64,000 nucleotides of DNA from Tenebrio molitor (GCF_963966145.1 NC_091048.1:11098001-11162000), one strand, 5' to 3'; counted from the stretch's first letter, positions 19,421 through 30,589 are shown. Notes: a model not told the origin generated them from the letters alone. A program made the numbers and translations.

Positions 19421-19999
19421 AAGTTATTATCTTTTGCAATTGTCAAGTCTTGATGTTGATGACAGATAAACGTCAACGGATTTTTATAACGGAAAACGTC
19501 AAAATTCCAGTTGCCCAAACATTTTATTGATTTGTACGATATCAGAGATTTTTTGTTGTTGTTTAGCAACCGATCGGATTTTTTAGTAATACCTGAGGAC
19601 GAGCTTCCGGGATTTGTGAAATTAAAAACTTTGTAACTCGGTAATTTGAGCTAGGAGAAAATTTATTTTAGTCAATTTAGAGTCTCTTTTGTTGTCGGCA
19701 CATGCCTGTTTTCTCTGGGGAGCCAGTTCTGGGACACCTGTATACTTACATGTTTAATAATGTTGATTAATTAGCAATTAATTCATATTTCTAATAAAAT
19801 ACAATAAAAACGTAATAACTAGCATAACTACATATTTAATTAGGTCAATTCTGTAACTTTATCACTTCGTAGCGATGTCGCTTGCAAATTATTATAAGAA
19901 TAGAGAGTACATGATATTGAACCTAGCCATAAGGAGCAGATTTTTAAACTTGTGGAAACATGTTCTGGAAAACTTGTTCCCGTCTGCTAAAACATGCTA

Positions 20000-21415
20000 C
20001 ACTGCCGCTCAAAAAATTCCGGACACTTCATTTTTTTAAATTTAAAGTACTTAATTTATTTTTTGTGAAAATTTAAGTCAAGTAATCAAATAAATTAATG
20101 CCTTAGCAGGGTTTTAAAAGAAAATGCTAATTATTATATTGTACTCTTTAGGGCAACACCTGCATTAAGTGATTTTCGCACTTTATGCGTATCTAAAACT
20201 ATTCATTTACAAAGTTGCTTTATGTTTAGATTGTGTTTTCATTTCAAAGCTACATTTCAGATGACAGATTTGGCTAATTTGTGTACCATGCTACCTGAAA
20301 TTGCTGCCCAAATTGTAGCTTTAAACAACGATGGCCGAAGTGTGCGGTATATTGCACAACACCTTAATATACCGCGAAGTACTGTGCAAGACGCACTCTC
20401 GCGGTTCCGTGAAACACATGGATTCACGAGAAGGCCGGATCTGATCATAGCAGGTCAACAACTGATCGAGATGACCGTTTTCTGTGTCTTTCTGTATTGC
20501 GAGATAGGGGATTACCATCAACTATCCTTGCTGGACGATTAGCTGACGTTCGTGGAGTTATGATTTCAGCCCCAACAGTCCGAAGGAGACTGAAGGAAAG
20601 AGGTTTGTCTGCGAAAACACCAGCTACAGGCCCTAGATTAACGGTAGGACATCGAAGAGCTCGGCTTGAGTTTGCACACTAGTATGTGTATTGGGGCGAC
20701 AACGAATGGAAGAACCTGCTCTTCACAGATGAATCCAGATTTAATCCTAGATCACCAGACGGTTGTGAGAAGGTGTGGCGAAGACCAGGGGAGCGATACA
20801 GTCACTGCTGCATATCTCCCAGAACTGGATATAATGGAGGCAGTATTATGATCTAGGCCGGTATATCTTTAGAGGCCCACACCGATTTGGTGTTTGTTGA
20901 AAACGGCGCAATGACGGCACATAGGTACATCCTGGAATGTGTAGAATCTCATGTGGTTCCCTATGCGCCATTTATTGGCGAGAATTTTCTTCTTATGAAT
21001 GACAATGCTCGCCCACACATGGCGAGAATTGTTGTTCGATATTTGGAACAAGTTGGTATACGACTTCTTCCGTGGCCAGCCGATAGTCCCGACTTGAATC
21101 CAATAGAGCACGTCTGGGATTTTCTTGGCAAAAGAGTGAGAGGTCGCCAACTCCGACCGGAGACGTTGAATGGCTTAAGAGTGGCTCTGAAGGAAGAATG
21201 GGCTCAAATACCTCAAGATTACATTACCACTCTCACTCAAAGCATGCCAAATCGTTTAAGAGACGTTATAAGAGCTTGCGGTGGTAACACCCGTTATGAA
21301 TGTTGAATTAATAGTGTTATTGTAGGTCTTAACTGCATGTTAATTGATTAAATATTCCATAAATATTTTCGGCTTCAACATTTTAACTAATATCACTTCT
21401 ATAGATTAGTAAAAC
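20000..21415 (+). mobile_element. Second Tc1-like element, right end lost
   Basis: It starts TA-CACTGCCGCTCAAAAAATTC at 19998-20000, a standard Tc1-type terminus, and contains a full-length but broken transposase. No inverted copy of the terminus is visible after the gene; similarity fades near 21415, where an IS630-like remnant resumes. Confidence 0.65.
20261..21306 (+). pseudogene. Tc1 transposase (DD34E), frameshifted
   Basis: ATG at 20261 (MTDLANLCTMLPEIAAQIV). First HTH SVRYIAQHLNIPRSTVQDAL, then a frameshift near 20460, second HTH SAPTVRRRLKERGLSAKTP, and a catalytic core with LFTDESRFN, LLMNDNARPHMA and SPDLNPIEHVWDFLGKRVRG, so both Asp and the Glu of DD34E are present. The frame ends at 21306 after GGNTRYEC. 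TAG stops at about 20682 and 20852 interrupt what is otherwise well preserved. Apart from the 724-codon ORF, this is one of the least decayed transposases here. Confidence 0.82.
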
Positions 21416-21419
21416 TCAA

Positions 21420-21955
21420 GTAAGAGATATTTTGAAAAATTATGAGCAAGGTAAACATTTGACAAATGCGAAAAAAGGGGGTGTAAAGCCACAGCCACAT
21501 TTCAAGATCATGAGTACGGTTGGCTTCAAAAAAAGCGGGAACTGTCAGAAAAAGTTCTGTCAGATTTTATTAAATTTTTATAGTTTGAAATGGTCTTTTA
21601 GAATTTAGGTTAAAAAACTGCACTTGTGTGTCAGAAATACTACTGCCAAACAGACACAAATTGACAAAAATTGACAAATTAAATTTCCAATTCACATTAG
21701 GTCAAATTTCATTTCCCGTTTTTTTTGAAGCCAACTGTACATGTATTTTATAAAAGAAGAATTTTCCAGAAAAATGTATGCATATCATGAAAAAATGAAT
21801 ATTTCACAGTAACAGATCTTCACAACTATGCTAAGACTGAACTAGAATTTATTGAAGGTCGTACTACATTATATAAGATATTAAAATCAATGGGATTCCG
21901 CTACAAAAAAGTAAATAATAGAAAATTTTTCAAAAGTCTGCAGGAATGACAACAC
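21420..21955 (+). pseudogene. IS630/mariner-related transposase remnant, split by a MITE
   Basis: RDILKNYEQGKHLTNAKKGG at 21425-21484 and, after the 221-bp MITE, ELEFIEGRTTLYKILKSMGF with KKVNNRKFF at 21838-21931. This is the winged-HTH region that precedes the DDE core in a distinct insect family. The catalytic domain is absent. Pieces upstream at 19880-19995 may belong to the same element, separated by the Tc1 insertion. Confidence 0.45.
21517..21737. mobile_element. 221-bp TA-flanked MITE, copy 1
   Basis: It starts C(A/G)GTTGGCTTCAAAAAAA and ends with the inverted form, TA on both sides (21515-21516, 21738-21739). The copy at 59711-59932 is the same element in opposite orientation, alignable over its full length. 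Confidence 0.85.
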
Positions 21956-22337
21956 ATTATCAACAGCAACAAATTGATAAGCTCATGAAAGCAGCAGATG
22001 TGAGACGGAAAAACAAATAGCCCATGAACATTAAGTGAAAGAGTTTCAGCTATCATTGTCAGCATGTTTTGCAGAGCACAATGTACACTTCTGTTCACTG
22101 CAAAAACCATACACTTACATTTTGGCTGAGTGAATCAGATTTACGAATACCTGATGTCACTGTCACTGTCAGTGGCAAATAATTCAAAGAATTCGAGGGC
22201 TTTTTTTGGATAATAATTGCTCACAAGACGATCAAACTTAGAGTGCGTTTTCCTTGATGGTAATGAAGGTAAAAAACGTTTAGAAAAATATTCAGAAGAT
22301 CCTCAGAGCACACATCAAAGACCTGAAACCCTACCGA

Positions 22338-23171
22338 GTGGCCGAACCCACGACTGACTCTGCTAACATTTACAGGATGCCCAACCCACAAGCCCCACCG
22401 GCACCGGTCCCAGCGGACTTGCCCAGTGCCAAGCAGCAGCTGCGTCGACGACAGGCCGGCCAGGCAGAGCTGGCCCAAGCAGCCCGACGGGCCGCCCAAC
22501 AGCTGCAGCAACGGTTCCGAAGGGCGCCGCAGACCCCCCAGGAGGGGAAGATGAGGACGCGGACCTCCAAGGGTGTCCGGCATGCACCCGCTCCCCCACG
22601 GACGAGCCCGAAGCCAGTGGGCCCAACTGCCAGCGGGGAAACCCCCTCGCTCTCGCAGACCCGACCAGCCGCCTCAATCTGCCGGATCGACGGCTCGGAC
22701 AGGCGGGCCCTCCCTCGGCTGACAGGGGAATCACGGGGGCCTGGGACTCCCTGGACCTCACCGTCCGCAGCCGACAACGTGGTCCAACGCCGCCGCCCCG
22801 TGTTCCCGACAGGAGCCACTCCCCCAACAACACCCTGCAGCCGGCGGACCACCCCCCGAAAACGACCGCTGCCCCAATGGCAGGTGGTAGAAGGTATGCA
22901 CTCTTCTAGGACTTTTAGTCGTCACGACAGGCAAGTCGAGCCAAGGCCCAAGATACACATTCATGCCCCAACGGCAACGACGGCGCTGCCGCATCAGGCG
23001 TGTCCCCCGCCCGCCGCTCCGCCCGCGCTAACGACGACCGATCCTCAGGGAGACCGACCGTGCCCAGGAGGGACACATCCCCGGCGGCCCCGACGCCGGA
23101 GGGTGAAACGAACCCGTACGGGGAAACGTGTCCGCCAGTATGTCCGACCAGAAGGGACACCTCTGGCCTAG
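22338..23171 (+). CDS. Pro/Arg-rich ORF continuing from an integrase C-terminus
   Basis: An open frame of 278 codons; the reading is already open upstream at 22320 (HIKDLKPYRV), so the annotated start is probably internal to a pol polyprotein. Content is low complexity (Pro, Arg, Thr, Ala) with RRRP and PRRPRRRRVKR basic patches. No domain is recognised beyond the integrase tail. Overlapping long ORFs exist on both strands, a GC-composition effect, so coding status is uncertain. Confidence 0.4.
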   Translation: MAEPTTDSANIYRMPNPQAPPAPVPADLPSAKQQLRRRQAGQAELAQAARRAAQQLQQRFRRAPQTPQEGKMRTRTSKGVRHAPAPPRTSPKPVGPTASGETPSLSQTRPAASICRIDGSDRRALPRLTGESRGPGTPWTSPSAADNVVQRRRPVFPTGATPPTTPCSRRTTPRKRPLPQWQVVEGMHSSRTFSRHDRQVEPRPKIHIHAPTATTALPHQACPPPAAPPALTTTDPQGDRPCPGGTHPRRPRRRRVKRTRTGKRVRQYVRPEGTPLA

Positions 23172-23371
23172 GATCCAAGACCAACCCCCTCCCCGGACTC
23201 ATGGCTCCGAGACGAGTAACACTCCCGCAGGACGACGGAAGGTGCAGTGCGCGACTCGAGACGTGGTATCGAAGAATTTTCTTTCAGTTGTCCGACCGCC
23301 CACCGACCGCCGAACCCCGCTCCGGTGCGTCGTGACCGATCCCCGAACCCCCACCCCCCGTACTTTACCAG

Positions 23372-24199
23372 GTGTGTGCCATTCGACCCCGGGAACACAT
23401 CCGCCGGACCACCACCTCACCTGCCCACAATGAAACCCCAGACCGACAGCACGACTACTCTCGTCTATCCGCAGGTACCTCCGCCGCCCAACAGAGTCAA
23501 CACCATGGACCACCTCCTGGACTTAGAGTGGACTGTGGTGGACGAGATGGACGCCGCCCTCGCCGGAGTGGACAGTCCGGACCCCAGCCCGGCAGCCCAG
23601 CCGTCCGTCCCCCGACCAGTCATACCGATGGAACAGCTCCCGCCAGGAACACCCCAGCCCAGAAGCCTCCACGAAGAGGCCCGGGGAACCACCGCCAGCA
23701 GCCGCGACGCAGCCGACGACACCGCCCGGGCCCAAACTCCAGCCCCGGACTGAACCGATGTCGAGGACAGGTCCGAGGAAGTTTGCGACGGGGTCAGCAC
23801 GAGGAGTGGATGGAGAACAATCCGTACGGACTCGGCCCTCAGGCAGCACGGCTCACTCGGCCCGAATCCTTATGCTGGAGGTGCGGCGTCCCCGGGCACT
23901 CCCGCGGCGACTGCCGGGCCCTCATGGTGCTCCTCTGTTCACGTTGTGGGACAATGGGGCTGCTGTCCCGAGACTGCCCTGTCCGCGACCCCCAACCGCC
24001 CCCCTCCCGCGAGTCGCCAGCCCCCCACGCCGGAACACACCGAACTCCCCGGAACGTCCGGCGACCCCGGAGCGAGCGCCGTGCACGCTGTACGGCCACC
24101 GCTGGCGACAACACCGCCGTCACCGTCGCTAACGCTGACCGGACGACAACCCGAGACTTTTTCTGTTATTCGCACCATTTAATCGAAGAATTCTTTTAG
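23372..24199 (+). CDS. Pro/Arg-rich ORF with two CCHC-type zinc-knuckle units
   Basis: It encodes CWRCGVPGHSRGDC (a perfect C-X2-C-X4-H-X4-C knuckle) followed by CSRCGTMGLLSRDC, the same unit with His replaced by Leu. Such knuckles bind nucleic acid and normally lie in gag, yet here the unit lies downstream of the integrase end. The preceding 160 residues are Pro/Arg/Gly-rich. The protein start is unclear. The frame ends at TAG 24199. Confidence 0.5.
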   Translation: MCAIRPREHIRRTTTSPAHNETPDRQHDYSRLSAGTSAAQQSQHHGPPPGLRVDCGGRDGRRPRRSGQSGPQPGSPAVRPPTSHTDGTAPARNTPAQKPPRRGPGNHRQQPRRSRRHRPGPNSSPGLNRCRGQVRGSLRRGQHEEWMENNPYGLGPQAARLTRPESLCWRCGVPGHSRGDCRALMVLLCSRCGTMGLLSRDCPVRDPQPPPSRESPAPHAGTHRTPRNVRRPRSERRARCTATAGDNTAVTVANADRTTTRDFFCYSHHLIEEFF

Positions 24200-24686
24200 T
24201 TTGGGCAGCATTGTGCCCCCCCGTTTTGTTACGTTTTCTGTTACCCATTGAATATATGTTTAGTTTTGGCCAAGGATCCGCCGTTTGTGTGACCTTCCCC
24301 CCGCCCCCCCAGGAGCCAGAAGTCCGGACGCGCCAAGGGCGGAACCGAGGAAATGGAAGAAGTTTTTTTTCATTTCCAAGTTTTGTCCCCGACATTCCGG
24401 AAGAACCCTGTTGATTTGTTTTTGGAAAAGAAGTTTAGTTTTGAAAGTTCCCCTTGGGACATCGAGGATGTTTTCAGTCCCACCGCTCCAGGAGAATCCG
24501 ATTTTATGTTTGCAAGAAGAAATGGATGTTCAGTTAACCGTTTTCGACCATACCGCCGCCGCCAGGAAGGAGCCGCCGACGTGAAAGCCCGCCGGAGAAG
24601 AAAGCCCCGCCGTCCGACCCCGCCCCACCGGGAGGAGGAACCCTCAGAAGGAGCGACGCTGCGCGACCCTCCTTTTCCGAGGGGTG

Positions 24687-24976
24687 TGTAACGAAGTTAC
24701 TAGGAAACGCTCCCGGTGGCGGAAAAATTCCGTTCTTTCTCCGAGCCGGAGCAGAAAATTAGCGCGGAGCCGACTGCCTCAACCGCGTCCACCGAATCCG
24801 CCCCGGAACCTGTGTTTCTTCCGGCCGACGGTACCCGGACTCCGTGCTGAACGGAGCTCCCCACCGCCACAGCCGCGAGTCGACGGCCGCGCGCAGCCCC
24901 ACCATCGCGCGACCGAGTCAAGAAAATTACCGCGCAGAGCCCGGAGCCCATAGAGCTCCAGGGGGGTGAGTCAACA
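24687..24976 (+). repeat. Putative 3' LTR
   Basis: It begins TGTAACGAAGTTAC (a palindromic start like those at 14442 and 62146), follows a GAGGGG purine tract, and ends GAGTCAACA at 24976, after which AT-rich DNA resumes. Only one copy is in the window, so this is an inference from the ends. Confidence 0.4.
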
Positions 24977-25344
24977 TAGGACGTATTGAAACTGCGAGCA
25001 TCAGCGCCATCTGCTCGCCCTGAGACGACTTATAGCCTCAGAAGTTACCACAATGCATAGTTCTCTGTAATATATAATTTTAATATTTTGTTTATGTAAT
25101 TAAAAAAAACTAGTAATAATAAAATTATAGTACAAAACTCAATGCTGGAACTTAATTTTAATTAAAAAGTACATAATAAGGTGATTTTTTTTAATTCTAT
25201 ATGGGGTAGCGCCATCCATGATTTAGGAAATAAACTAAACCAAAAAAACTGTGTAAAAAGCGGAGTCAGCACTTCAGCACCACTTCAAAATTCAAGATCG
25301 GTTCAATTTGAATAGATCGTCTTGTCGTCGTTTTTGTTTAAAAC
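24977..25344 (+). other. AT-rich flank upstream of the THAP gene
   Basis: No ORF with features. It includes the probable 5' untranslated region of the P-element-like gene that starts at 25345. Confidence 0.35.
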
Positions 25345-26193
25345 ATGAAAATAAAAAAGTGTTGTGTTCCCAATTGTAATAATAAGGATGTTCAAAGGTA
25401 GGTTGAACAAATGTTTTCATTTACTCATCCAATACCTACTTTGTAAAACAAGCCATAATTATATTGTTTAACCGATTTTTTCTAACATTTTTTCTCGTTA
25501 CTCGTTTTTGAATAATGATATTAATTGAAGAATTTTTAACAAAATAGGCATTCAATTCCTACTAACAAGTAAATAAGAGACATATGGCTGTCAAGAATTG
25601 GAAATCCAAAGTTACTTTTAATATCAGATCAACCTAATATCACAAATTACATGGTGTGTGAAACACATTTTCTGGACACTTGTATTCAAGCTAATGGAAA
25701 ATTAAGAAGATTTTCTCTTCCCACAAAATAACTGCCAAGTAAGTTTTATTGATTCAAAAAATATATATATATATATTTTTAATTTTATTCTTAAGATTTC
25801 AATGAAGAACCGACAGAAGAAAATAGTTTTGCTAAACCAGAAAAACAAGAATTTAAAGTGATCACTCCCCAAAAAATAACAGGTAAATCTCTACATTTAA
25901 AAGAGCTTTGTTGCACTAATAATTTGTTGTTTTTAAACATTTTAGAAGCGTTAAATATACCTACAATTCAGCATGCTGAAGATTTTGTATCTGGTAGTAG
26001 CCCTCCTCTGGAAATTACAAAAAAGGAAAAGGCTTATGAAAAAAAAAAGAAGAATATTGTTTACAGTTGATTATTATCAAGAACCAGGTCCATCAACATC
26101 AACGTCACCTCCAGACAGTCAAGCTGCTTCAACATCTTATGAACCTCTCTTCAAGAAATCATTTACTTCTCAGCCCCATGAAACAAGTACAGA
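25345..26193 (+). pseudogene. P-element-like THAP-domain exons
   Basis: DNA-binding half of a P-type transposase. ATG 25345 gives MKIKKCCVPNCNNNKD, exon 1 ending at 25397 before GTAGGT. Exon 2 from 25548 continues R-HSIPTNK, then IRDIWLSRIGN and YMVCETHFLD, giving the C-X4-C...C-X2-H ligands of a THAP zinc finger. It is broken by TAA at 25572 and by another near 25729. Later exon-like pieces (25795-26193) are Ser/Thr/Pro-rich (GPSTSTSPPDSQAAS), a typical linker. The matching transposase domain is at 31301-33366; the 5 kb between is filled with younger insertions. Confidence 0.68.
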
Positions 26194-28755
26194 TAGTCCG
26201 AGAGCTGATGACGAATTTGGAGAAGGTATTTTAGGCAATCAGAAATTAAAAAAATTGTACTATTTGAATGTTAGTGAATCTGGAATCGACAGTCGCTAAG
26301 GGCGTTTGCGGTTATTTTACTACTGCGCAGCATATGAAACTTGCAAAAAATTAATCCCAAAAAACATACTTTAGGCAACTTGAAATCATACTGATTTTTT
26401 AGTTTAGCATTTATAGATTACAGAAATAAAAATGCCAGATTATTTGGACGGTTTTAAAGTACAACCCGACTGCCCCAAAGTCACTTTTTTAGTATACGCA
26501 AAAAATATACTTTAGGCAGTCTGAAATTTTTATGGCAGATTTATTAAATGATATTAAAAATATGTGCAAAAGAGCCAGACTAATACGACGGTTTTAAATA
26601 ATAACCCGACGCGAATAAACATTTTAAATAAGTGCGACAAAAAAGTCTTATGCGTATACATAGGTACGAGAGAGATAGTTTATCGATATCTGCCAGCAGT
26701 AGCTAAGGAAGCCCTCGGCTCCGATAAAACTGTAACTATTAATATCTGAGAAAAATCATCGAAGAGGTCAACTTTGTTTGTAAAAAGTGCATATTGTTCA
26801 GTACTTTACTTATGTTGACAGCTTTTCATCTCCTAATAATGACGTCATCAATATTTTTTTTCAATGACGTCCCACTTTTTTCTCCTTTTTCTAATAGATC
26901 TTCTCACTACCTAAACACCTAAACTACAGTTCTATCGAATTTATTCCGAACTTTACGAACTAAACTAATTTTAATATAAAAGCCGTATATTTATTAATAA
27001 AAATTCGAAAAATATTATTTCTAAACATAGCAATTTGTTTCTGTTAATCTGAAATTATTGATTTTTTTTCATATGTAACTTTAATTCAGACAATATTAAT
27101 TCGCATATTTGAAGCAAATGTTTAATATTAGGTAATTAACATCACATTTATATACAGAGTGATCACAAAAAAACGACACAGCTTATATCTTTCTTATTTG
27201 AAATCCTATTTCAACAAGCTGTACATCAAATTAAAGGGTTCAAAAAGTACTATAAACTGGATATAAAATGTTGCCCTTAGCAACCCTATCTTACAAGGGT
27301 CAAGGGTCAACTTAAATTTTTTAAATAGCAACATATAATTTTTTTGGTACAGTTAGATTCATTATGTTTTTCTGAGTTAAAAAATATAGCTAGCACACCC
27401 TGTATATTTAAATGTTATTCTAACATAAGAAATAAATAAAATTCAATTACAAATCATTAGGAATAAGTAAGATTAGTAAGATATTCTTGTAGCCATGGAA
27501 ACAAAAAAAAATATAAACATTTATTTTGAAAATAAACTTTATTTGTCGTGATTTTTGTTTAATTTTTTTTTCTCCAATTTCGTGTTGTGAAATAAAATGA
27601 ACAATAATGAAATTGTGGATATGTTGCAAGCATATTTCGGAAATAATAGAAATTACTATAATAGAAATTACTACTTGCAGATAAACGCCACCTGAAAGCC
27701 TTCTCAATGCCACGCGAAGTGTCTCGAACAAAATGGTGCTCAATTTGAACAGATCAGTTGAAAAAAAATATTGTTATTTTTATTCTTTGTATTACTTAAT
27801 AAATATTGTTTCCATGACTACAAAAATGTATTCATAAGTAATTCATAGCCTGTTCTATTAGAATTAGAAATTAGAAAAACATTTAAACATACAGCGGTGC
27901 TATATTTTTGAACTCAGAAAAACGTAATGAATCTAACTGTATCAAAAAACTTGTATGTTGCCATTAAAAAAAAAAGTTGACCCTTGACCCTTGCAAGGGA
28001 GGGTTGCTAAGGGCAACATTTTATATTCAGTTTATAGTACTTTTTAAACCCTTTAATTTGATGTATTACTCGTTGAAATCGGATGTCAAATAAGAAAGAT
28101 ATAAGCTGGGGCGTTTTTTTGTGATCACTCTGTAGATAGAATATCTAAGCAGACATACGTATAAGCTCTATAGTAAAGAAAGGCGTTGCTGAAGAAAAGA
28201 TTTATTTAACAATCTATTTTAAAAAACGAGCGGGGGCCTTCCTTAGCTACTGCTGGCAGACATCGATAAACTATCTCTCTCGTACCTATGTATACGCATA
28301 AGACTTTTTTGTCGCACTTATTTAAAATGTTTATTCGCGTCGGGTTATTATTTAAAACCCCCGTATTAGTCTGGCTCTTTTGCACATATTTTTAATATCA
28401 ATTAATAAATCTGCCATAAAAATTTCAGACTGCCTAAAGTATATTTTTTGCGTATACTAAAAAAATGACTTTGGGGCAGTCGGGTTGTACTTTAAAACCG
28501 TCCAAATAATCTGGCATTTTTATTTCTGTAATCTATAAATGCTAAACTAAAAAATCAGTATAATTTCAAGTTGCCTAAAGTATGTTTTTTGGGATAAATT
28601 TTTTGCAAGTTTCATATGCTGCGCAGTAGTAAAATAACCGCAAACGCCCTTAGCGACTCTCGAATCCAGATTCACTAACATTCAAATAGTATAATTTTTT
28701 TAATTTCTGATTGCCTAAAATACCTTCTCCAAATTCGTCATCAGCTCTCCGACTA
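26194..28755. mobile_element. Element with 528-bp inverted arms inside the P-like gene
   Basis: The segment 26194-26721 pairs with 28228-28755 in inverted orientation over its full, equal length with scattered differences and small gaps (for example GAGCTGATGACGAATTTGGA at one end and TTCCTTAGCTACTGC at the other). The 1.5-kb centre holds a mariner-type MITE (27155-28132) and a fragment also found at 52174-52400. No transposase belongs clearly to this unit. A short AGA word flanks both outer ends, too weak to prove a target duplication. Confidence 0.72.
27155..28132. mobile_element. 978-bp mariner-type MITE nested between the long arms
   Basis: CAGAGTGATCACAAAAAAAC at 27155 recurs inverted ending at 28132, and pairing continues for about 240 bases on each side. 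TA flanks at 27153-27154 and 28133-28134. The centre encodes MNNNEIVDMLQAYFGNNRN at 27600, a remnant of the DUF4817-like mariner N-terminus, so it derives from a mariner-family element by internal deletion. Confidence 0.82.
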
Positions 28756-28864
28756 AGAAGAAGAATAATCCAAAGTAAGTTTTTACAATAAAGTTAATAA
28801 AATAGTAGGTTTACGTAATAATAATAATTAAACTATTTTCCTTGTAAATTGTGCACCAATCAGG

Positions 28865-30057
28865 AGCCCGTTGCACAATATTTAAGAATTTACAAGTTAC
28901 AAAATACAAGTTACAAGTTATTAGTTATTAGTACCAATAGATTGTGTTGCACAATTATTTTAGTTACAGTTGTAAATTCTGCTAAATTTTATTAGAAAAA
29001 AAAAATTAAATTACTAGTGTAGTCGGCTTTGATTTATTTTTACTTGTCACAATCTAATGTTGCGCCTGCCACGCTAAATTTTTGTAATTTAATTTGTTAT
29101 TTCCATAAATCACAAACCAAAATTATAAATATGGGTAAACGCTATGACCAGCGCAAGTTGTTATAATGCAATTAAAAAAAAATAAAATAAAGAAAAAATG
29201 CTGCATCAGTTCTCGGGACAATCAATCGATTTGGAAGAATTTTTTTATATTTTAAAATAAAACTATATTATGTATAAATAAAATAATATCTATAACCCCA
29301 CATCCATCGTGGAGAAAATTAGCAATTCAATAAAAATTTCTAATTTCCTCTTCAATATTTTCTGCCCATGACGCAACACATTAAATAAAGTTCTATTCAC
29401 TAGGTACATTTTAACAAAAATTTTTTATAACACGACATAGGTACGGTTATCTTTTGACCCCATGCATATCAGAAATGGTGTGATATTGGCTACCATTCCA
29501 AACCAGTGAAGAGCAATATGTAGGTACATAATTATTGTTTAGCAGTAATAGCTAATAGCCCAACTTCTTCAACTATTATGTTGAATCCTGTAGTCTATTT
29601 GTTCTAACAATTTCATTTTTTTTGCGGGGATTCTAAACCGCTCCAAAAACTCTATTCTTGATTCAAATGAAAAATTAATTAGAGGGCGAAAAATTTTACC
29701 CCTATGCTACCTTATTCGATTTGGAAATGCTTCGTCTACACTGCTTGATTCATAGAATAAGTCATCTAACATTTTGAAGAAAATTATTTCAACTTGTAAA
29801 TTCGGATATCAATATTTATTAGCAACGTTTTGCTTGTAAAAATTTGACATTAAAAACTACAAAACTAATATATTAATTGATTTGTGTCTGGGATTGTGCA
29901 ACAGCTACTAGTAAAATTAGTGTAAAATACACTAATATTTTTCATTTTACAACTTGTAACTTGAAATTACTAGAGATAAAATTGTGCAACATAATTTTAC
30001 TAGTTACAAGTTACAAGACTAATATTATTACTAATAAAATGATTGTGCAACGCGGCC
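28865..30057 (-). mobile_element. Internally deleted PIF/Harbinger element
   Basis: Termini (A/G)GCC.CGTTGCACAAT face each other at 28865 and 30057, with CAGG on both outer sides (28861-28864, 30058-30061), although Harbinger normally duplicates three bases. Inside, the minus strand encodes pieces of a Harbinger transposase (next entry). Subterminal TTACAAGTTACAAG repeats are present near both ends. Confidence 0.65.
29390..29815 (-). pseudogene. Harbinger transposase N-terminal fragments
   Basis: Read on minus: ILDDLFYESSSVDEAFPNRI near 29770 and RPLINFSFESRIEFLERFRI near 29690. After a broken stretch comes SQYHTISDMHGVKR near 29460. These are the N-terminal HTH region (ERFR....) and the S.HTISDMHGVS box of Harbinger transposases. 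The DDE domain is missing, so this is an internal-deletion derivative. Stops and a frameshift separate the pieces. Confidence 0.6.
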
Positions 30058-30495
30058 CAGGTTGCGCATTTTTTCCAAATTTAACCAATAGAAATAAACT
30101 ATTGGTGAGTATTGGCACTAGTACAAACAGCCAGATATTTGCACATGTGCAAACACTAAAAACGAAAAAAAAAAAACCGATTAAAATCGTATGTCGTTTG
30201 TTGAACAAAAAACACAGCTTAAAACACAGGTTAGATCTGGGCATATCAATCGAAAAGACATTGGGATTCAAATCCATGGATGACTCGATTACAAATTAAT
30301 TTGATCGCTCAATAGATAATATAGATAATTTGCACTAGTGCATTTTCTGATAATTTTTCTTAATAAAACACTTTCTAATTTAAGATTTAAAAATTTGTTA
30401 CACAGTCTGGGACTGGTTTACAAATCTATGAGGGGCATGATGACCAACTCAATAGACCGGGACCAATGGCTTAACGTGACTTCCGAATCACGAGA

Positions 30496-30589
30496 CAGAA
30501 TATAGCCTTTTTTTTTTCGCCCTGGTCGGAATCGAACCCGCGACCCTCGCGTCCCTGAGCCGAAACGGACTCCCTTAGGCTATATTCTG
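30496..30589 (-). other. tRNA-like B-box bracketed by a 12-bp perfect inverted repeat
   Basis: On the minus strand GGTCGCGGGTTCGATTCCGA contains an RNA polymerase III B-box (GGTTCGATTCC). It is followed by GGGCG and an A10 run. CAGAATATAGCC at 30496-30507 pairs perfectly with GGCTATATTCTG at 30578-30589. The cloverleaf is not complete, so this is a tRNA-like, SINE-like fragment rather than a tRNA gene. Confidence 0.45.

Larger units (their letters stand above)
17217..19740 (+). mobile_element. Mariner-like element (2.5 kb) with a nested MITE
   Basis: The termini CAGGTGTCCCAGAACTGGCT (17217-17236) recur inverted at 19721-19740, with pairing on through CCCCAGAGAAAA. TA flanks at 17215-17216 and 19741-19742. 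It lies just past the stop of the Myb/SANT gene. Of the 2,524 bp, 764 belong to a younger MITE at 17433-18196. Confidence 0.85.
22318..24976 (+). mobile_element. 3' part of a GC-rich Gypsy-like element
   Basis: It begins mid-gene with the integrase C-terminal signature ILRAHIKDLKPYRV at 22320. It continues with Pro/Arg-rich ORFs and a CCHC motif, and ends in an LTR-like segment at 24687-24976. GC content is far above the surroundings. No protease, RT or 5' LTR is present. The upstream border near 22200-22318 is not sharp. Confidence 0.55.

Noticed and set aside
22363..22852. Long minus-strand ORFs over the GC-rich Gypsy segment
   Set aside because: High GC lowers stop frequency on all frames. 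The plus-strand frame carries the integrase tail and CCHC motif, while the minus frames show no domain.
29877..30299. 140-codon ORF across the Harbinger derivative's right end
   Set aside because: It crosses the element border at 30057, is Lys/Asn/Thr-rich and has no domain. Chance ORF in AT-rich DNA.
30496..30589. Functional tRNA gene
   Set aside because: Only the B-box/T-arm-like part is present; the acceptor and anticodon arms cannot be formed properly.
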